Positions 41,112 to 50,701 of a stretch of 64,000 bases of DNA are shown here, in pieces. Numbering within the stretch: the first letter of the stretch is position 1; every line of letters begins with the position of its first letter. The notes under the pieces were generated by a model. That model did not search any database and was not told the origin of the DNA. It saw only the letters and a list, made by a program, of their open reading frames with translations. This DNA comes from Mycobacterium sp. BK086. Its GTDB lineage: Bacteria > Actinomycetota > Actinomycetes > Mycobacteriales > Mycobacteriaceae. The position numbers were made by a program, and so were the translations under genes. The stretch spans positions 186,001-250,000 of the forward strand of contig SNWL01000005.1 in assembly GCA_004362315.1 (NCBI GenBank), written 5' to 3'.

Positions 41112-42582
41112 GCGAATACCACGCGGCCAGCGCGCAGGCGGTGGCCAGCAGCACGTGGATCCACGAGTACATGCCGTGCGAACCGTCCGGCTTGAAGATC
41201 ACCATGATCCAGGTGGAGAACCCGGCGATCAGCGCGATCGCCGCACGGGACTGCGCCAGCGCCGACATCACCGCCAGCGGCCAGGTGTAGTACCAGGGCA
41301 GCGCTGCGGGCACGAACAGCACGACCATCAGCATGGCCCATGCGATGCCCATCAGCGCTTCGCGGTCGTCGTGGCGAAACCGCCACCACAGCAGCGGAAG
41401 TGACACCGCGATGATGATGATGCCGGCGATCCGGGTGACATCGAGGACGGCGTAGAAGTTCACCGGTAGGAAGAGCCCGCCGATCGCGTTGGTGAGGTTC
41501 GCGACCGCCGTCGGGATGGTCAGCCAGTTGATGATCTTCACCGAGCCGGCCAGTGCGGTCAGCCAGCCGAGGCCCACCCCTGCCACCCAGGACAGCACCG
41601 CGAACACCGCAACGAAGATCGCCACCGACGCCGCCGACGCCGTCGTGAAAGCCTTGACGGCGCCCATCTTTCGGTCGGCGCGCAGGTGCCGCATCCACAC
41701 CCACACCATGAACGGCAATGCCAATACCGCGGTGGCTTTGACCGCGACGGCAATGGCGATCAGCATCGCGCCCGCGGCGTGGTGGCGCGCGAAGGTCAGC
41801 GCGATGCCGGCCATCATCAGCCCGACCATCAGCATCTCGTTGTGCACCCCTCCCATCAGGTGAATGATCACCAGCGGGTTCAGCGCGCAAATCCACAGGG
41901 CCACCGCACCGTTCGCGCCGATGTGGCGCGCCACCCGGGGGGCCGCCCAGATCAGCATCGCCAACCCGGGCAGCATGCACAGCCGCAGCAGCATCGTGCC
42001 CGCCACCACATGGTCGCCGACCAGGGTGGTGACGAAGCGGGCCACCAGGATGAATGCCGGTCCGTAGGGGGCGGTGGTGGTCGTCCAGATCGGGCTGACG
42101 TTGTCCAACAACGAGTTCTGGTTCTCCACCGGCCCGACGGCATACGGGTCGAGACCGTCGCGCAGCAGCGCGCCCTGCGCCAGATAGGAATAGGTGTCGC
42201 GGCTGAACAGCGGGACGCTCAGCAGCAGCGGCGCCAGCCAGAAGCCGGTGGTCGCGATCATCGTGTAGTCGCTGACCTCGCTGCCGGGCTCTACGACGCG
42301 CCTGCCAACCCACAGCCACGCCACCAGCATCAGCACCACGCCGCCCCACAGCAGCACTGAGGACACCACCAGGCCGTGGCCGAATCGCAGCCAGGACAAG
42401 TGAATCGACTCGAGCAGCGGGTCGTGCTGGCGGGTGCTCCCGGCGCCGAGCCCGCCGAGCGTGATCAGCACCGCGCCGAGGAACCCCAGCAGCGCCGGCC
42501 GGCCCTCGTCGCCGGCGGTGAAGGCCGCCAGGCGTGCGAGACCGGCCTGCGGTTTGGGGGGAGTGGGAGCGATCGCGGACAT
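41029..42582 (-). CDS. mptA: Alpha-1,6-mannopyranosyltransferase of lipomannan synthesis
   Basis: A 517-residue GT-C membrane enzyme with about twelve helices, nearly the length of M. tuberculosis MptA (Rv2174). It elongates the alpha-1,6 mannan core of lipomannan using polyprenyl-phosphate mannose. The acidic motif after the early helices (LSVPLFSRDTYSYLAQGALL, with the key Asp) and GLDPYAVGPVENQNSLLDNV, then TTTAPYGPAFI, are typical of the Mpt/Emb-like GT-C group. ATG 42582 follows the idsA2 stop by 4 bases. IdsA2 makes a prenyl diphosphate, so the pair links lipid carrier and mannan synthesis. Confidence 0.92.
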   Translation of the reverse strand: MSAIAPTPPKPQAGLARLAAFTAGDEGRPALLGFLGAVLITLGGLGAGSTRQHDPLLESIHLSWLRFGHGLVVSSVLLWGGVVLMLVAWLWVGRRVVEPGSEVSDYTMIATTGFWLAPLLLSVPLFSRDTYSYLAQGALLRDGLDPYAVGPVENQNSLLDNVSPIWTTTTAPYGPAFILVARFVTTLVGDHVVAGTMLLRLCMLPGLAMLIWAAPRVARHIGANGAVALWICALNPLVIIHLMGGVHNEMLMVGLMMAGIALTFARHHAAGAMLIAIAVAVKATAVLALPFMVWVWMRHLRADRKMGAVKAFTTASAASVAIFVAVFAVLSWVAGVGLGWLTALAGSVKIINWLTIPTAVANLTNAIGGLFLPVNFYAVLDVTRIAGIIIIAVSLPLLWWRFRHDDREALMGIAWAMLMVVLFVPAALPWYYTWPLAVMSALAQSRAAIALIAGFSTWIMVIFKPDGSHGMYSWIHVLLATACALAAWYSLSKPWPERAGPPRGPGEHPAHLPDGHC

Positions 42583-42586
42583 GGGT

Positions 42587-43759
<1,173 letters not shown>

Positions 43760-44446
43760 CTAGCTCTCGCTTTGATCAGCGTTGGCGAATCGGGGTGAGC
43801 GGTCCCGGCTGACCCATGCCAGCGACCCGATCACGCCGCAGACCACCAGCGCGCCGAGCCCGAGCCACAGTGCCGCGCCGGTGAACGAGCGGGTGCTGGG
43901 ATCGGTGTAGCGGGCCTGGGCGCTCATCGTGGAGACGACACCCGGCTTGAGCTTCCACTCGACGACGTCGGTGTCGATCCGGTCGCCGTTGGTCGACGTC
44001 ACTTCGCCGGGGAAGGACACCGTCAGCTCCACATCGGCGTCGGGATCGCTGACGCTGGTCAGGTCGACTCGGCCTTCGAGGATCACCAGATTTCCCGCCC
44101 GCCGCAGCGAGATGTCGACGCCGGCCGCCTCGCGGTTGAGGTTGGCCAGCTGCGGCACCTCGGAGAAGCTCAGGTTGGAAAACACCGCCTGGGAGCCGAC
44201 GTAGTCGTCGGTGTCGTACTTCGACACCGAAATCTTCTGGCTGAACGGCACATTGAGGTCGAACTGCGGACCCTGGTCGTCGGAATCGCGCGGTTTCGCC
44301 GCGGCCAGGATCTGGCCGGAAACCTGATCGTCAGGCGACACCGTGATCGAGGCGTGCACGCGCACGCAGCCGACCGCCAATGGCGCCACGAGGAGCAGCA
44401 GCAACGCCACGGCGCGTAAGCGCAGGCGGCGGGATCGGTCGCGCAC
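43760..44446 (-). CDS. lppM: Lipoprotein LppM
   Basis: A 228-residue lipoprotein. GTG 44446 opens a signal peptide with a basic start (RDRSRRLRLR) and a lipobox ending LAVGC at about residue 28. The mature part has the LppM beta-rich domain (VHASITVSPDDQVSGQILAA, FPGEVTSTNGDRIDTDVVEW). A C-terminal membrane helix is present (GAALWLGLGALVVCGVIGSL), so the protein is anchored at both ends. Length is close to Rv2171 (227). In M. tuberculosis LppM affects phagosome trafficking. Here it starts the lppM-idsA2-mptA group, 78 bases before idsA2. Confidence 0.9.
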   Translation of the reverse strand: MRDRSRRLRLRAVALLLLLVAPLAVGCVRVHASITVSPDDQVSGQILAAAKPRDSDDQGPQFDLNVPFSQKISVSKYDTDDYVGSQAVFSNLSFSEVPQLANLNREAAGVDISLRRAGNLVILEGRVDLTSVSDPDADVELTVSFPGEVTSTNGDRIDTDVVEWKLKPGVVSTMSAQARYTDPSTRSFTGAALWLGLGALVVCGVIGSLAWVSRDRSPRFANADQSES

Positions 44447-44469
44447 GTGGGTATCGTGCCAGATTCGCG

Positions 44470-45105
44470 CTAAAGCGGGAGGCTGCGGCCCAGAATGGCG
44501 AACGCGCGCGGGTCGCCGGCGAAGTGGTAACCGCGGATCACGTCGGTGAAGCCCAACCGCCGGTACAGCCGCCATGCGCGGTTTGCCTCGCCGATGATCT
44601 CCGGGGTGGACAGCAGCACGTGGGCCTCGCTGCGGCCGGTCAGCAGCCGCCGGGCCAGGGCCTCGCCAAGGCCCCGGCCCTGGGCGCTCGGGTGGATGTG
44701 CAGCTCGGTGAGCTCGAAGTAGTTGCCCATCAGCCGGCCCACTTCCTCGGCCGGCACGCCGATCCGGTGCAGGCCCGCCACCACCTGCTGCTGCCACCAC
44801 TGGTCCGGAGCTCCGCAGTAGCCGTACGCGATGCCGAGCAGGGGAGCGCCGTCGAGCGCCTCGGCGCTGGCCTGCTCGCCGACGGCGGTGTCGGTCTCGA
44901 CCGCCGCAACGGCTTTCCAGCCCTGTCGCCGGGTGTGCTCGAGCCACATCGCGGCGCGCTGGCTCTCGGTGCCACGGGGGTAGCGCATGGCATCGACGTA
45001 CACGGTCAGGGCGTCCTGGAGGCGCTGCGCCATGTCGTTGGCCGACAGATCGATGAGGAAAGTCGCCAACGCCTCGGTGCCCTTCGGAGTCTGCTGATCA
45101 GTCAT
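44470..45105 (-). CDS. GNAT-family N-acetyltransferase (Rv2170-like)
   Basis: A 211-residue acetyltransferase. The C-terminal half has the GNAT core: LTELHIHPSAQGRGLGEALA (acetyl-CoA loop QGRGLG) and the EANRAWRLYRRLGFTDVIRG signature. The N-terminal half is a substrate-specific extension with MAQRLQDALTVYVDAMRYP. M. tuberculosis Rv2170 has been reported to acetylate isocitrate dehydrogenase; the same role here is inference from the locus. ATG 45105 is preceded by GATAAT about 14 bases upstream. It ends 23 bases before lppM starts and may be cotranscribed with it. Confidence 0.86.
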   Translation of the reverse strand: MTDQQTPKGTEALATFLIDLSANDMAQRLQDALTVYVDAMRYPRGTESQRAAMWLEHTRRQGWKAVAAVETDTAVGEQASAEALDGAPLLGIAYGYCGAPDQWWQQQVVAGLHRIGVPAEEVGRLMGNYFELTELHIHPSAQGRGLGEALARRLLTGRSEAHVLLSTPEIIGEANRAWRLYRRLGFTDVIRGYHFAGDPRAFAILGRSLPL

Positions 45106-45122
45106 GGGTGTACGGCCATTAT

Positions 45123-45150
45123 CGGTGCAGTCCCGGCCGGGCCTGCACCG
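45123..45150. other. GC-rich hairpin in the GNAT/DUF3040 divergent space
   Basis: CGGTGCAG (45123-45130) and CTGCACCG (45143-45150) are exact inverse arms enclosing CCCGGCCGGG, itself a palindrome. It lies 17 bases upstream of the leftward GNAT gene and could be an operator or an RNA hairpin. The rest of this 238-base divergent space shows TACAAT (45213-45218) and TATCAT (45259-45264) as weak -10 candidates for the rightward gene and nothing else clear. Confidence 0.5.
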
Positions 45151-45343
45151 GTGAGGTGATGACGGGCCTCTTACGTGATGATGGCGGGAACAGAACAACC
45201 CCTGGACACAGCTACAATCGGGTGGACCAACTAGGTGGTACGGCGCACCTTCAGCTCGTATCATTTGGTTAGTTGCCCGGGGAATCGCTGGGCAGCCAAG
45301 TTTTATCGGAATCGTGACCGGCCGCGTCGGCAAGGAGGGACGA

Positions 45344-45751
45344 ATGCCACTCTCCGATCATGAGCAGCGCATGCTCGATCAGATCGAGAGCGCTCTCTAC
45401 GCCGAGGATCCCAAGTTCGCCTCGAGCGTACGAGGCGGAACTCTGCGGGCTCCCTCCACGCGTAGACGGCTTCAGGGTGCCGGCCTGTTCGTGATCGGTC
45501 TGGCGATGCTGGTCGCCGGTGTGGCGTTCAAAGCCACCATGATCGGCAGCTTCCCGATCCTCTCGGTCGTGGGCTTCGTGGTGATGTTCGGCGGCGTCGT
45601 GTTCGCGATCACCGGCCCGCGCGTCGCCGGTGGGCGGGACAAGTCCGGCCCGTCCCCATCGTCTGGCTCGCGTCAGCGCAAGGCCAAGGGTGGCGGCGGA
45701 TCGTTCACCAGCCGCATGGAGGATCGCTTCCGGCGTCGTTTCGACGAGTGA
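45344..45751 (+). CDS. DUF3040 family membrane protein (Rv2169c-like)
   Basis: A 135-residue actinobacterial protein. The DUF3040 start is diagnostic: PLSDHEQRMLDQIESALYAE, followed by DPKFASSVRG. Two membrane helices follow (LFVIGLAMLVAGVAFKAT and FPILSVVGFVVMFGGVVFAI), then a basic, Gly/Ser-rich cytoplasmic tail (RQRKAKGGGGS). ATG 45344 has an excellent ribosome-binding site AAGGAGGG upstream. A canonical terminator directly follows, so this is a single-gene unit before the dcw cluster. Function unknown. Confidence 0.87.
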   Translation: MPLSDHEQRMLDQIESALYAEDPKFASSVRGGTLRAPSTRRRLQGAGLFVIGLAMLVAGVAFKATMIGSFPILSVVGFVVMFGGVVFAITGPRVAGGRDKSGPSPSSGSRQRKAKGGGGSFTSRMEDRFRRRFDE

Positions 45752-45768
45752 GCAGCAGCTTCACGCAT

Positions 45769-45799
45769 ACGGGGTAGCCAGCCGGCTGCCCCGTTTTTT
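45769..45799 (+). terminator. Rho-independent terminator after the DUF3040 gene
   Basis: The 11-base arms ACGGGGTAGCC (45769-45779) and GGCTGCCCCGT (45784-45794) pair with one G-U wobble around a 4-base loop and are followed by T residues to 45799. This is a textbook stem plus U-tract, unusual in mycobacteria. It isolates the dcw cluster from upstream transcription. Confidence 0.9.
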
Positions 45800-45934
45800 G
45801 TGCCTCCAACCCTCCCCACTCCGCCCCACCGGGCGCTGAGCTGGACTTTTGGTGCCCACCGGAGAGCGCTGGCGGGCCAAGAACTGCTTGCGGTGGCAGA
45901 CAGTGGTGGATGTGGGCCGAAATCGATGCATTAT

Positions 45935-45969
45935 GTGGAGCAAAGTGGGGGATTGTGGGGTATTGTGGC
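45935..45969 (+). promoter_or_regulatory. MraZ box: four GTGG repeats with 10-base period
   Basis: GTGGA (45935), GTGGG (45945), GTGGG (45955) and GTGGC (45965) recur at exact 10-base steps on one face of the helix, 53 bases before mraZ. This is the known binding pattern of MraZ (GTGGG with 5-base spacers). An extra GTGGG lies at 45912 and GTGG at 45903 and 45906. The rest of the 45800-46021 spacer has no gene; the promoter itself is not obvious. MraZ is therefore expected to control its own dcw operon. Confidence 0.88.
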
Positions 45970-46021
45970 GGTTAACGGGGCGACGGCTCCGGGGCGGTAG
46001 GAGCAAGGAGATGTGCACAGC

Positions 46022-46453
46022 ATGTTTCTCGGCACCTACACGCCCAAGCTCGACGACAAAGGGCGGCTGACACTGCCCGCCAAGTTCCGCGACGCACTGG
46101 CAGGAGGGTTGATGGTCACCAAGAGCCAAGATCACAGCCTGGCTGTCTACCCGCGTGCGGAGTTCGAACAGCTGGCCCGGCGGGCTACGCAGACCTCGCG
46201 CAGCAATCCTGAGGCGCGTGCGTTCCTGCGCAACCTGGCCGCCGGCACCGATGAGCAGCATCCCGACTCCCAGGGCCGGATCACGCTGTCCGCGGACCAT
46301 CGGCGCTACGCCAACCTGTCCAAGGACTGCGTGGTGATCGGCGCCGTCGACTTCCTCGAGATCTGGGATGCCCAGGCCTGGCAGGAATACCAAGAAACCC
46401 ACGAAGAGAACTTCTCCGCGGCCAGCGATGAAGCACTCAGCGACATCATCTGA
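46022..46453 (+). CDS. mraZ: Transcriptional regulator MraZ
   Basis: A 143-residue AbrB-fold DNA-binding protein with two MraZ repeats: [20 protein letters not shown] with DKGR at the first, and [20 protein letters not shown] with DSQGR at the second. It forms a ring that binds the repeated GTGGG sites upstream and regulates division genes. ATG 46022 gives the standard N-terminus; a GTG at 46013 nearer the AAGGAG (46005-46010) is possible. First gene of the dcw cluster. Confidence 0.94.
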   Translation: MFLGTYTPKLDDKGRLTLPAKFRDALAGGLMVTKSQDHSLAVYPRAEFEQLARRATQTSRSNPEARAFLRNLAAGTDEQHPDSQGRITLSADHRRYANLSKDCVVIGAVDFLEIWDAQAWQEYQETHEENFSAASDEALSDII

Positions 46454-47603
46454 GCTGGCCGCCCAGCCGGAGGTAGCCCGTGCATCGTGGCCTCTGCCCG
46501 AACCGACCCTGACGTACTTCCCCAACGCCAGGTTCGCGATCTCGGACAGGGACCTCGATTCAGGGGCGCGCCCACATTCATCCGGAGGTCCCGTCGTGGT
46601 TGACGAATCCGGCCCCGAATCCCGCCATGGGGGCCACGTCCCCGTCCTGCTGGACCGCTGTGTCGAGCTCTTGGCCCCCGCGCTGGCCCGCCCGGGAGCG
46701 ATCCTCGTCGACGGCACACTGGGCGCGGGCGGGCACGCCGAACGCTTCCTGACCCAATTCCCCGAGCTGCGCCTGATCGGCCTCGACCGCGACCCCGGTG
46801 CGCTGGCCATCGCGGGCGCCCGGCTGGCGCCGTTCGCCGACCGGATCACCCTGGTCCACACCCGCTACGACGGCATCGCCGACGCGTTGGTCGAAGCCGG
46901 TTGCACGCCTTCGGATTCCATCGACGGCGTGCTGCTCGATCTCGGCGTTTCCTCGATGCAGCTCGACCAGGTCGAGCGCGGGTTCTCCTACGCCAAGGAC
47001 GCGCCGCTGGACATGCGGATGGACACCGACGCCCCGCTGACCGCCGCCGAGATCCTCAACACCTACGACCGCAAAGAGCTGACCGACATCCTGCGCCGCT
47101 TCGGCGAGGAGAAGTTCGCCCACCGGATCGCGGGGCTGATCGTCGAGCGCCGCCAGCGGGCACCGCTGTCCACCACCGGCGAGCTCGTCGAGATCGTCTA
47201 CGCCGGCATCCCGGCACCGGCCCGACGCACCGGCGGTCATCCCGCGAAGCGGACCTTTCAGGCATTGCGAATCGCGGTCAACGCCGAGCTGGACTCGCTG
47301 TCGGAGGCGCTGCCCGCGGCCCTGGACGCGCTGCGCGAGGGCGGGCGCATCGTGGTGATGTCGTACCAGTCGCTGGAGGACAGGATCGTCAAGACCACGT
47401 TCGCCGCGGCGACGGCCTCCCGGTCACCGGCGGGGCTGCCCGTCGAATTGCCCGGCTACGAGCCGGAATTCAGCGCGATCACCCGTGGCGCCGAGCGGGC
47501 CGACGCAGACGAGATCGAACGTAATCCGCGCAGTGCGCCGGTCCGGCTGCGGGCACTGCAACGCGTGATGCCGGGCAATCCTCGACGGGGAGGGAAGAAC
47601 TGA
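46428..47603 (+). CDS. rsmH: 16S rRNA (cytosine-1402-N4)-methyltransferase RsmH
   Basis: A SAM-dependent methyltransferase modifying C1402 of 16S rRNA (also called MraW). Core motifs: [18 protein letters not shown], the SAM loop [50 protein letters not shown] and [11 protein letters not shown]. Two starts are possible. ATG 46428, inside the mraZ 3' end, gives 391 residues and includes [16 protein letters not shown], which I recall as similar in M. tuberculosis Rv2165c. GTG 46596 has a strong GGAGG at 7 bases and gives 335 residues, the usual family length. I list the longer form because of the recalled conservation. Its TGA shares a base with the next ATG. Confidence 0.9.
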   Translation: MKHSATSSELAAQPEVARASWPLPEPTLTYFPNARFAISDRDLDSGARPHSSGGPVVVDESGPESRHGGHVPVLLDRCVELLAPALARPGAILVDGTLGAGGHAERFLTQFPELRLIGLDRDPGALAIAGARLAPFADRITLVHTRYDGIADALVEAGCTPSDSIDGVLLDLGVSSMQLDQVERGFSYAKDAPLDMRMDTDAPLTAAEILNTYDRKELTDILRRFGEEKFAHRIAGLIVERRQRAPLSTTGELVEIVYAGIPAPARRTGGHPAKRTFQALRIAVNAELDSLSEALPAALDALREGGRIVVMSYQSLEDRIVKTTFAAATASRSPAGLPVELPGYEPEFSAITRGAERADADEIERNPRSAPVRLRALQRVMPGNPRRGGKN

Positions 47604-48718
47604 TGAAGGTCGGGCGTAAGCCAGCGGGTCCGGGGGACCGTCGCGAGGCCAAGAGCGAAGCCAAGCGGGGCAAGAAAGAGGACCCGAAGAAGGCCGCCAA
47701 GAAAGGCACGACCGCAACCGCGCGCCGTCGCGGCGCCGAGAGCGCGGCGCGGCCCGCGCGCACGTCGGCGCGCCGGCCCCACGAGCCCCGCGCGCTGCGC
47801 CAGGGCCCGCAGACCGCACCCGTCGCCCGGCCCGCCGAACGCCCGGCACGGGCCAAGAACGTCAGCCAGGCCAAGGCTCGGGCGAAGGCGCGTAAGGCCA
47901 AGGCCCCCAAGGTTGTCCGGCCGCCATTACGCGATCGACTGATCGCCCGGCTCGCCGGCATCGATCTGCGCCCGCAGACCTTGATGACGAAGGTCCCGTT
48001 CGTCGTCCTGGTGATCGGGTCGCTCGGGATCGGTCTGGCCGTCACGCTGTGGTTGTCCACCGATGCCGCGCAGCGGTCCTATCAACTGGGCGCCGCGCGC
48101 TCCACGAACGAGGCGCTCTCGCAACAGAAAGAAGCGCTGGAGCGCGATGTGCTCGAGGCCGAGTCCGCGCCCGCCCTGGCCGAGTCCGCACGCAATCTGG
48201 GCATGATCCCGTCGAAGGACACTGCCCACCTGGTGCAGGACCCGACGGGCAACTGGACGGTGGTCGGCAAGCCCAAGCCCGCCGAGGGCGCACCGCCGCC
48301 ACCGCTGAACAACAAGCTGCCCGACGCGGTGCCGGCACCCCCGGCCGCGCCCGCCCCGCCCGCCGCGCCCGCACCGAAGCCGGGAAGTTCGCCCGAGGTT
48401 CCCGTGCGTGTCGTACCGACTCCGCTCGCCACGCTGCCGTTCAATGGTGCAGTGACTTTGCCGCCCGGAGCCGTGACGGTCCCGCCCGGAACTGTTCTAC
48501 CGCCCGCTGCGGTGGCCGTACCTGGTGCAGTCCCGCTGCCCGGTGCGCCGATGCTGCCCGCTCTGGCACCCCAGCCCGGTGTGCTGGCCGTGCCCGCCGG
48601 AGTCCCGCAGCCCGCACCGCTGGCTGCCCCGGCCGACGCCGCCCCGCCGGCGGTGACCCCTGATGTCGCCCAAGCCGTGCCGGTCGCGCCCGTCGCGCCC
48701 GCCGGAGCGGGCCAGTGA
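47603..48718 (+). CDS. FtsL-like division protein with a long Pro/Ala tail (Rv2164c-like)
   Basis: A 371-residue bitopic protein. Residues 1-110 are Lys/Arg/Ala-rich and cytoplasmic (GDRREAKSEAKRGKKEDPKK). A membrane helix lies at about 133-152 (VPFVVLVIGSLGIGLAVTLW). A short coiled coil follows (STNEALSQQKEALERDVLEA) with the FtsL-type ARNLGMIP motif. The remaining about 170 residues are Pro/Ala/Val-rich and of low complexity. Position between rsmH and pbpB and the helix-plus-coil design identify it as the mycobacterial FtsL equivalent. It overlaps pbpB by 4 bases. Confidence 0.85.
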   Translation: MKVGRKPAGPGDRREAKSEAKRGKKEDPKKAAKKGTTATARRRGAESAARPARTSARRPHEPRALRQGPQTAPVARPAERPARAKNVSQAKARAKARKAKAPKVVRPPLRDRLIARLAGIDLRPQTLMTKVPFVVLVIGSLGIGLAVTLWLSTDAAQRSYQLGAARSTNEALSQQKEALERDVLEAESAPALAESARNLGMIPSKDTAHLVQDPTGNWTVVGKPKPAEGAPPPPLNNKLPDAVPAPPAAPAPPAAPAPKPGSSPEVPVRVVPTPLATLPFNGAVTLPPGAVTVPPGTVLPPAAVAVPGAVPLPGAPMLPALAPQPGVLAVPAGVPQPAPLAAPADAAPPAVTPDVAQAVPVAPVAPAGAGQ

Positions 48719-50664
48719 GTCGTCGGGACAAGTCCGACAAGGTCACCGGACCGGCGAAGGCCACGCGCCAGCGCTCCCGGGTGGTCAAGACCCAGCCCGA
48801 TCCGGGACCCGGCCGCTCGGCCAAGGCGCGCCGCACCCGCGAACTCGTCGAAAGCGGCAGCCGCACAGCATCATTCGTGTTCCGCCATCGGGCGGGCAAC
48901 ATGGTCATCTTTCTCGCGCTCGGTGTCGCGGCCGTCCAGCTGTTCAACCTCCAGGTGCCCCAGGCTGCCGGTCTGCGCGCCGAGGCCGCCGGACAGCTCA
49001 AGGTGACCGACGTCGAAAAGGCCGTCCGCGGCAGCATCGTCGACCGCAACTTCGACAAGCTCGCGTTCACCATCGAGGCGAGGGCGCTGACCTTCCAGCC
49101 GGTCAAGATCCGCAAGCAACTGGCCGAGGCCAAGGAGAAGTCGCCCGCCGCACCGGATCCCGACAAGCGGCTCACCCAGATCGCCACCGAGGTGGCGGGC
49201 AAGCTGGGTAACAAGCCCGATGCGGCCACCCTGCTCAAGAAGCTGCGCAGCAACGAGACCTTCGTCTACCTCGCCCGCGCCGTCGACCCGGCGATCGCCG
49301 ATGCGATCACCAAGAAGTTCCCCGAAATCGGCGCCGAGCGCCAAGATCTGCGGCAGTACCCCGGTGGTGCGCTGGCGGCCAACCTCGTCGGTGGCATCGA
49401 CTGGGACGGCCACGGCCTGCTCGGCCTCGAGGACTCGATGGATGGGAAGCTGTCGGGCACCGACGGGTCGATCACCTACGACCGCGGGTCCGACGGGGTG
49501 GTCATCCCCGGCAGCTACCGCAACAAGCACGACGCGGTGAACGGCTCCACCATTCAGCTCACCATCGACGACGACATCCAGTACTACGTGCAGCAGCAGG
49601 TCCAGCAGGCCAAGGACCTGTCTGGCGCCAAGGACGTGTCCGCAGTCGTGCTGGACGCGAAAAGCGGTGAAGTGCTGGCGATGTCGAACGACAACACCTT
49701 CGACCCCAGTCAGGACATCGGGCGCCAGCAGGACAAGCAGATGGGCAATCTGGCGGTCACCTCGCCCTATGAGCCCGGGTCGGTCAACAAGATCGTCACT
49801 GCCTCATCGGTGATCGAGTACGGGCTGTCGAACCCCGACGAGGTGCTTCAGGTACCCGGGTCGATCAACATGGGCGGCGTCACCGTCGGCGACGCATGGA
49901 ACCACGGCGTGATGCCGTACACCACGACCGGCGTGTTCGGGAAGTCCTCCAACGTCGGCACTCTGATGCTCGCGCAGCGGATCGGGCCGGAGCGGTACTA
50001 CGACATGCTCGGCAAGTTCGGGCTCGGCCAGCGCACCAACGTCGGGTTGCCCGGCGAGAGCGCCGGCCTGGTGCCGCCGATCGACCAGTGGTCGGGCAGC
50101 ACGTTCTCGAACCTGCCCATCGGACAGGGTCTTTCGATGACGCTGTTGCAGATGACCGGGATGTACCAGACCATCGCCAATGACGGGGTCCGTATCCCGC
50201 CGCGAATCGTCAAGTCCACCATCGCTGCCGACGGCACTCGCACCGATGAGCCGCAACCGGCAGGCATCCGGGTCGTTTCGCCCGAGACCGCCCGCACCGT
50301 GCGGAACATGTTCCGCGCCATCGTGCAGCGCGACCCGATGGGGTACCAGCAGGGCACCGGCGCGCCGGCTGCTGTCGACGGCTACCAGATCGCCGGCAAG
50401 ACCGGCACCGCGCAGCAGATCAACCCGGCCTGCGGCTGCTACTACAGCGACGTCTACTGGATCACCTTCGCCGGTATGGCGCCCGCCGACGATCCCCGCT
50501 ACGTCATCGGCATCATGATGAACAATCCGCAGCGCAACCCGGACGGCACACCCGGTCACTCGGCGGCGCCGCTGTTCCACAACATCGCCGCCTGGCTGCT
50601 GCAGCGGCAGAACGTCCCGCTCTCGGCCGACCCCGGCGCGCCGCTGATCCTGCAGGCCACATAG
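48715..50664 (+). CDS. pbpB: Septal peptidoglycan transpeptidase PBP3 (PbpB/FtsI)
   Basis: A 649-residue class B penicillin-binding protein. The cytoplasmic N-terminus is basic, then one membrane helix (about 58-80, GNMVIFLALGVAAVQLFNLQ) and a dimerisation/pedestal domain. The transpeptidase domain has SVNK with Ser356 as the active nucleophile (YEPGSVNKIV), SSN at 411-413 and KTG at 562-564 (AGKTGTAQQ). It crosslinks septal wall with FtsW. Two Cys lie close together in NPACGCYYSD. It is started by GTG in a 4-base overlap with the FtsL-like gene and ends 37 bases before murE. Confidence 0.95.
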   Translation: MSRRDKSDKVTGPAKATRQRSRVVKTQPDPGPGRSAKARRTRELVESGSRTASFVFRHRAGNMVIFLALGVAAVQLFNLQVPQAAGLRAEAAGQLKVTDVEKAVRGSIVDRNFDKLAFTIEARALTFQPVKIRKQLAEAKEKSPAAPDPDKRLTQIATEVAGKLGNKPDAATLLKKLRSNETFVYLARAVDPAIADAITKKFPEIGAERQDLRQYPGGALAANLVGGIDWDGHGLLGLEDSMDGKLSGTDGSITYDRGSDGVVIPGSYRNKHDAVNGSTIQLTIDDDIQYYVQQQVQQAKDLSGAKDVSAVVLDAKSGEVLAMSNDNTFDPSQDIGRQQDKQMGNLAVTSPYEPGSVNKIVTASSVIEYGLSNPDEVLQVPGSINMGGVTVGDAWNHGVMPYTTTGVFGKSSNVGTLMLAQRIGPERYYDMLGKFGLGQRTNVGLPGESAGLVPPIDQWSGSTFSNLPIGQGLSMTLLQMTGMYQTIANDGVRIPPRIVKSTIAADGTRTDEPQPAGIRVVSPETARTVRNMFRAIVQRDPMGYQQGTGAPAAVDGYQIAGKTGTAQQINPACGCYYSDVYWITFAGMAPADDPRYVIGIMMNNPQRNPDGTPGHSAAPLFHNIAAWLLQRQNVPLSADPGAPLILQAT

Positions 50665-50686
50665 CCGCGCGAGCCGAGTTGCTCGG

Positions 50687-50701
50687 TAGGGTGACAACCC
50701 G
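50687..50701 (+). promoter_or_regulatory. Candidate internal promoter of murE
   Basis: TAGGGT (50687-50692) lies 9 bases before ATG 50702 in the 37-base pbpB-murE gap. It fits TANNNT and would start transcription 2-3 bases before the start codon. No Shine-Dalgarno sequence is present. It may give murE and the genes after it a supply independent of mraZ control. Confidence 0.4.

Noticed and set aside
45106..45343. A small RNA or tRNA-like gene between the GNAT and DUF3040 genes.
   Set aside because: Only one GC-rich hairpin and weak -10 matches are present; no cloverleaf, CCA-type end or terminator before 45343.
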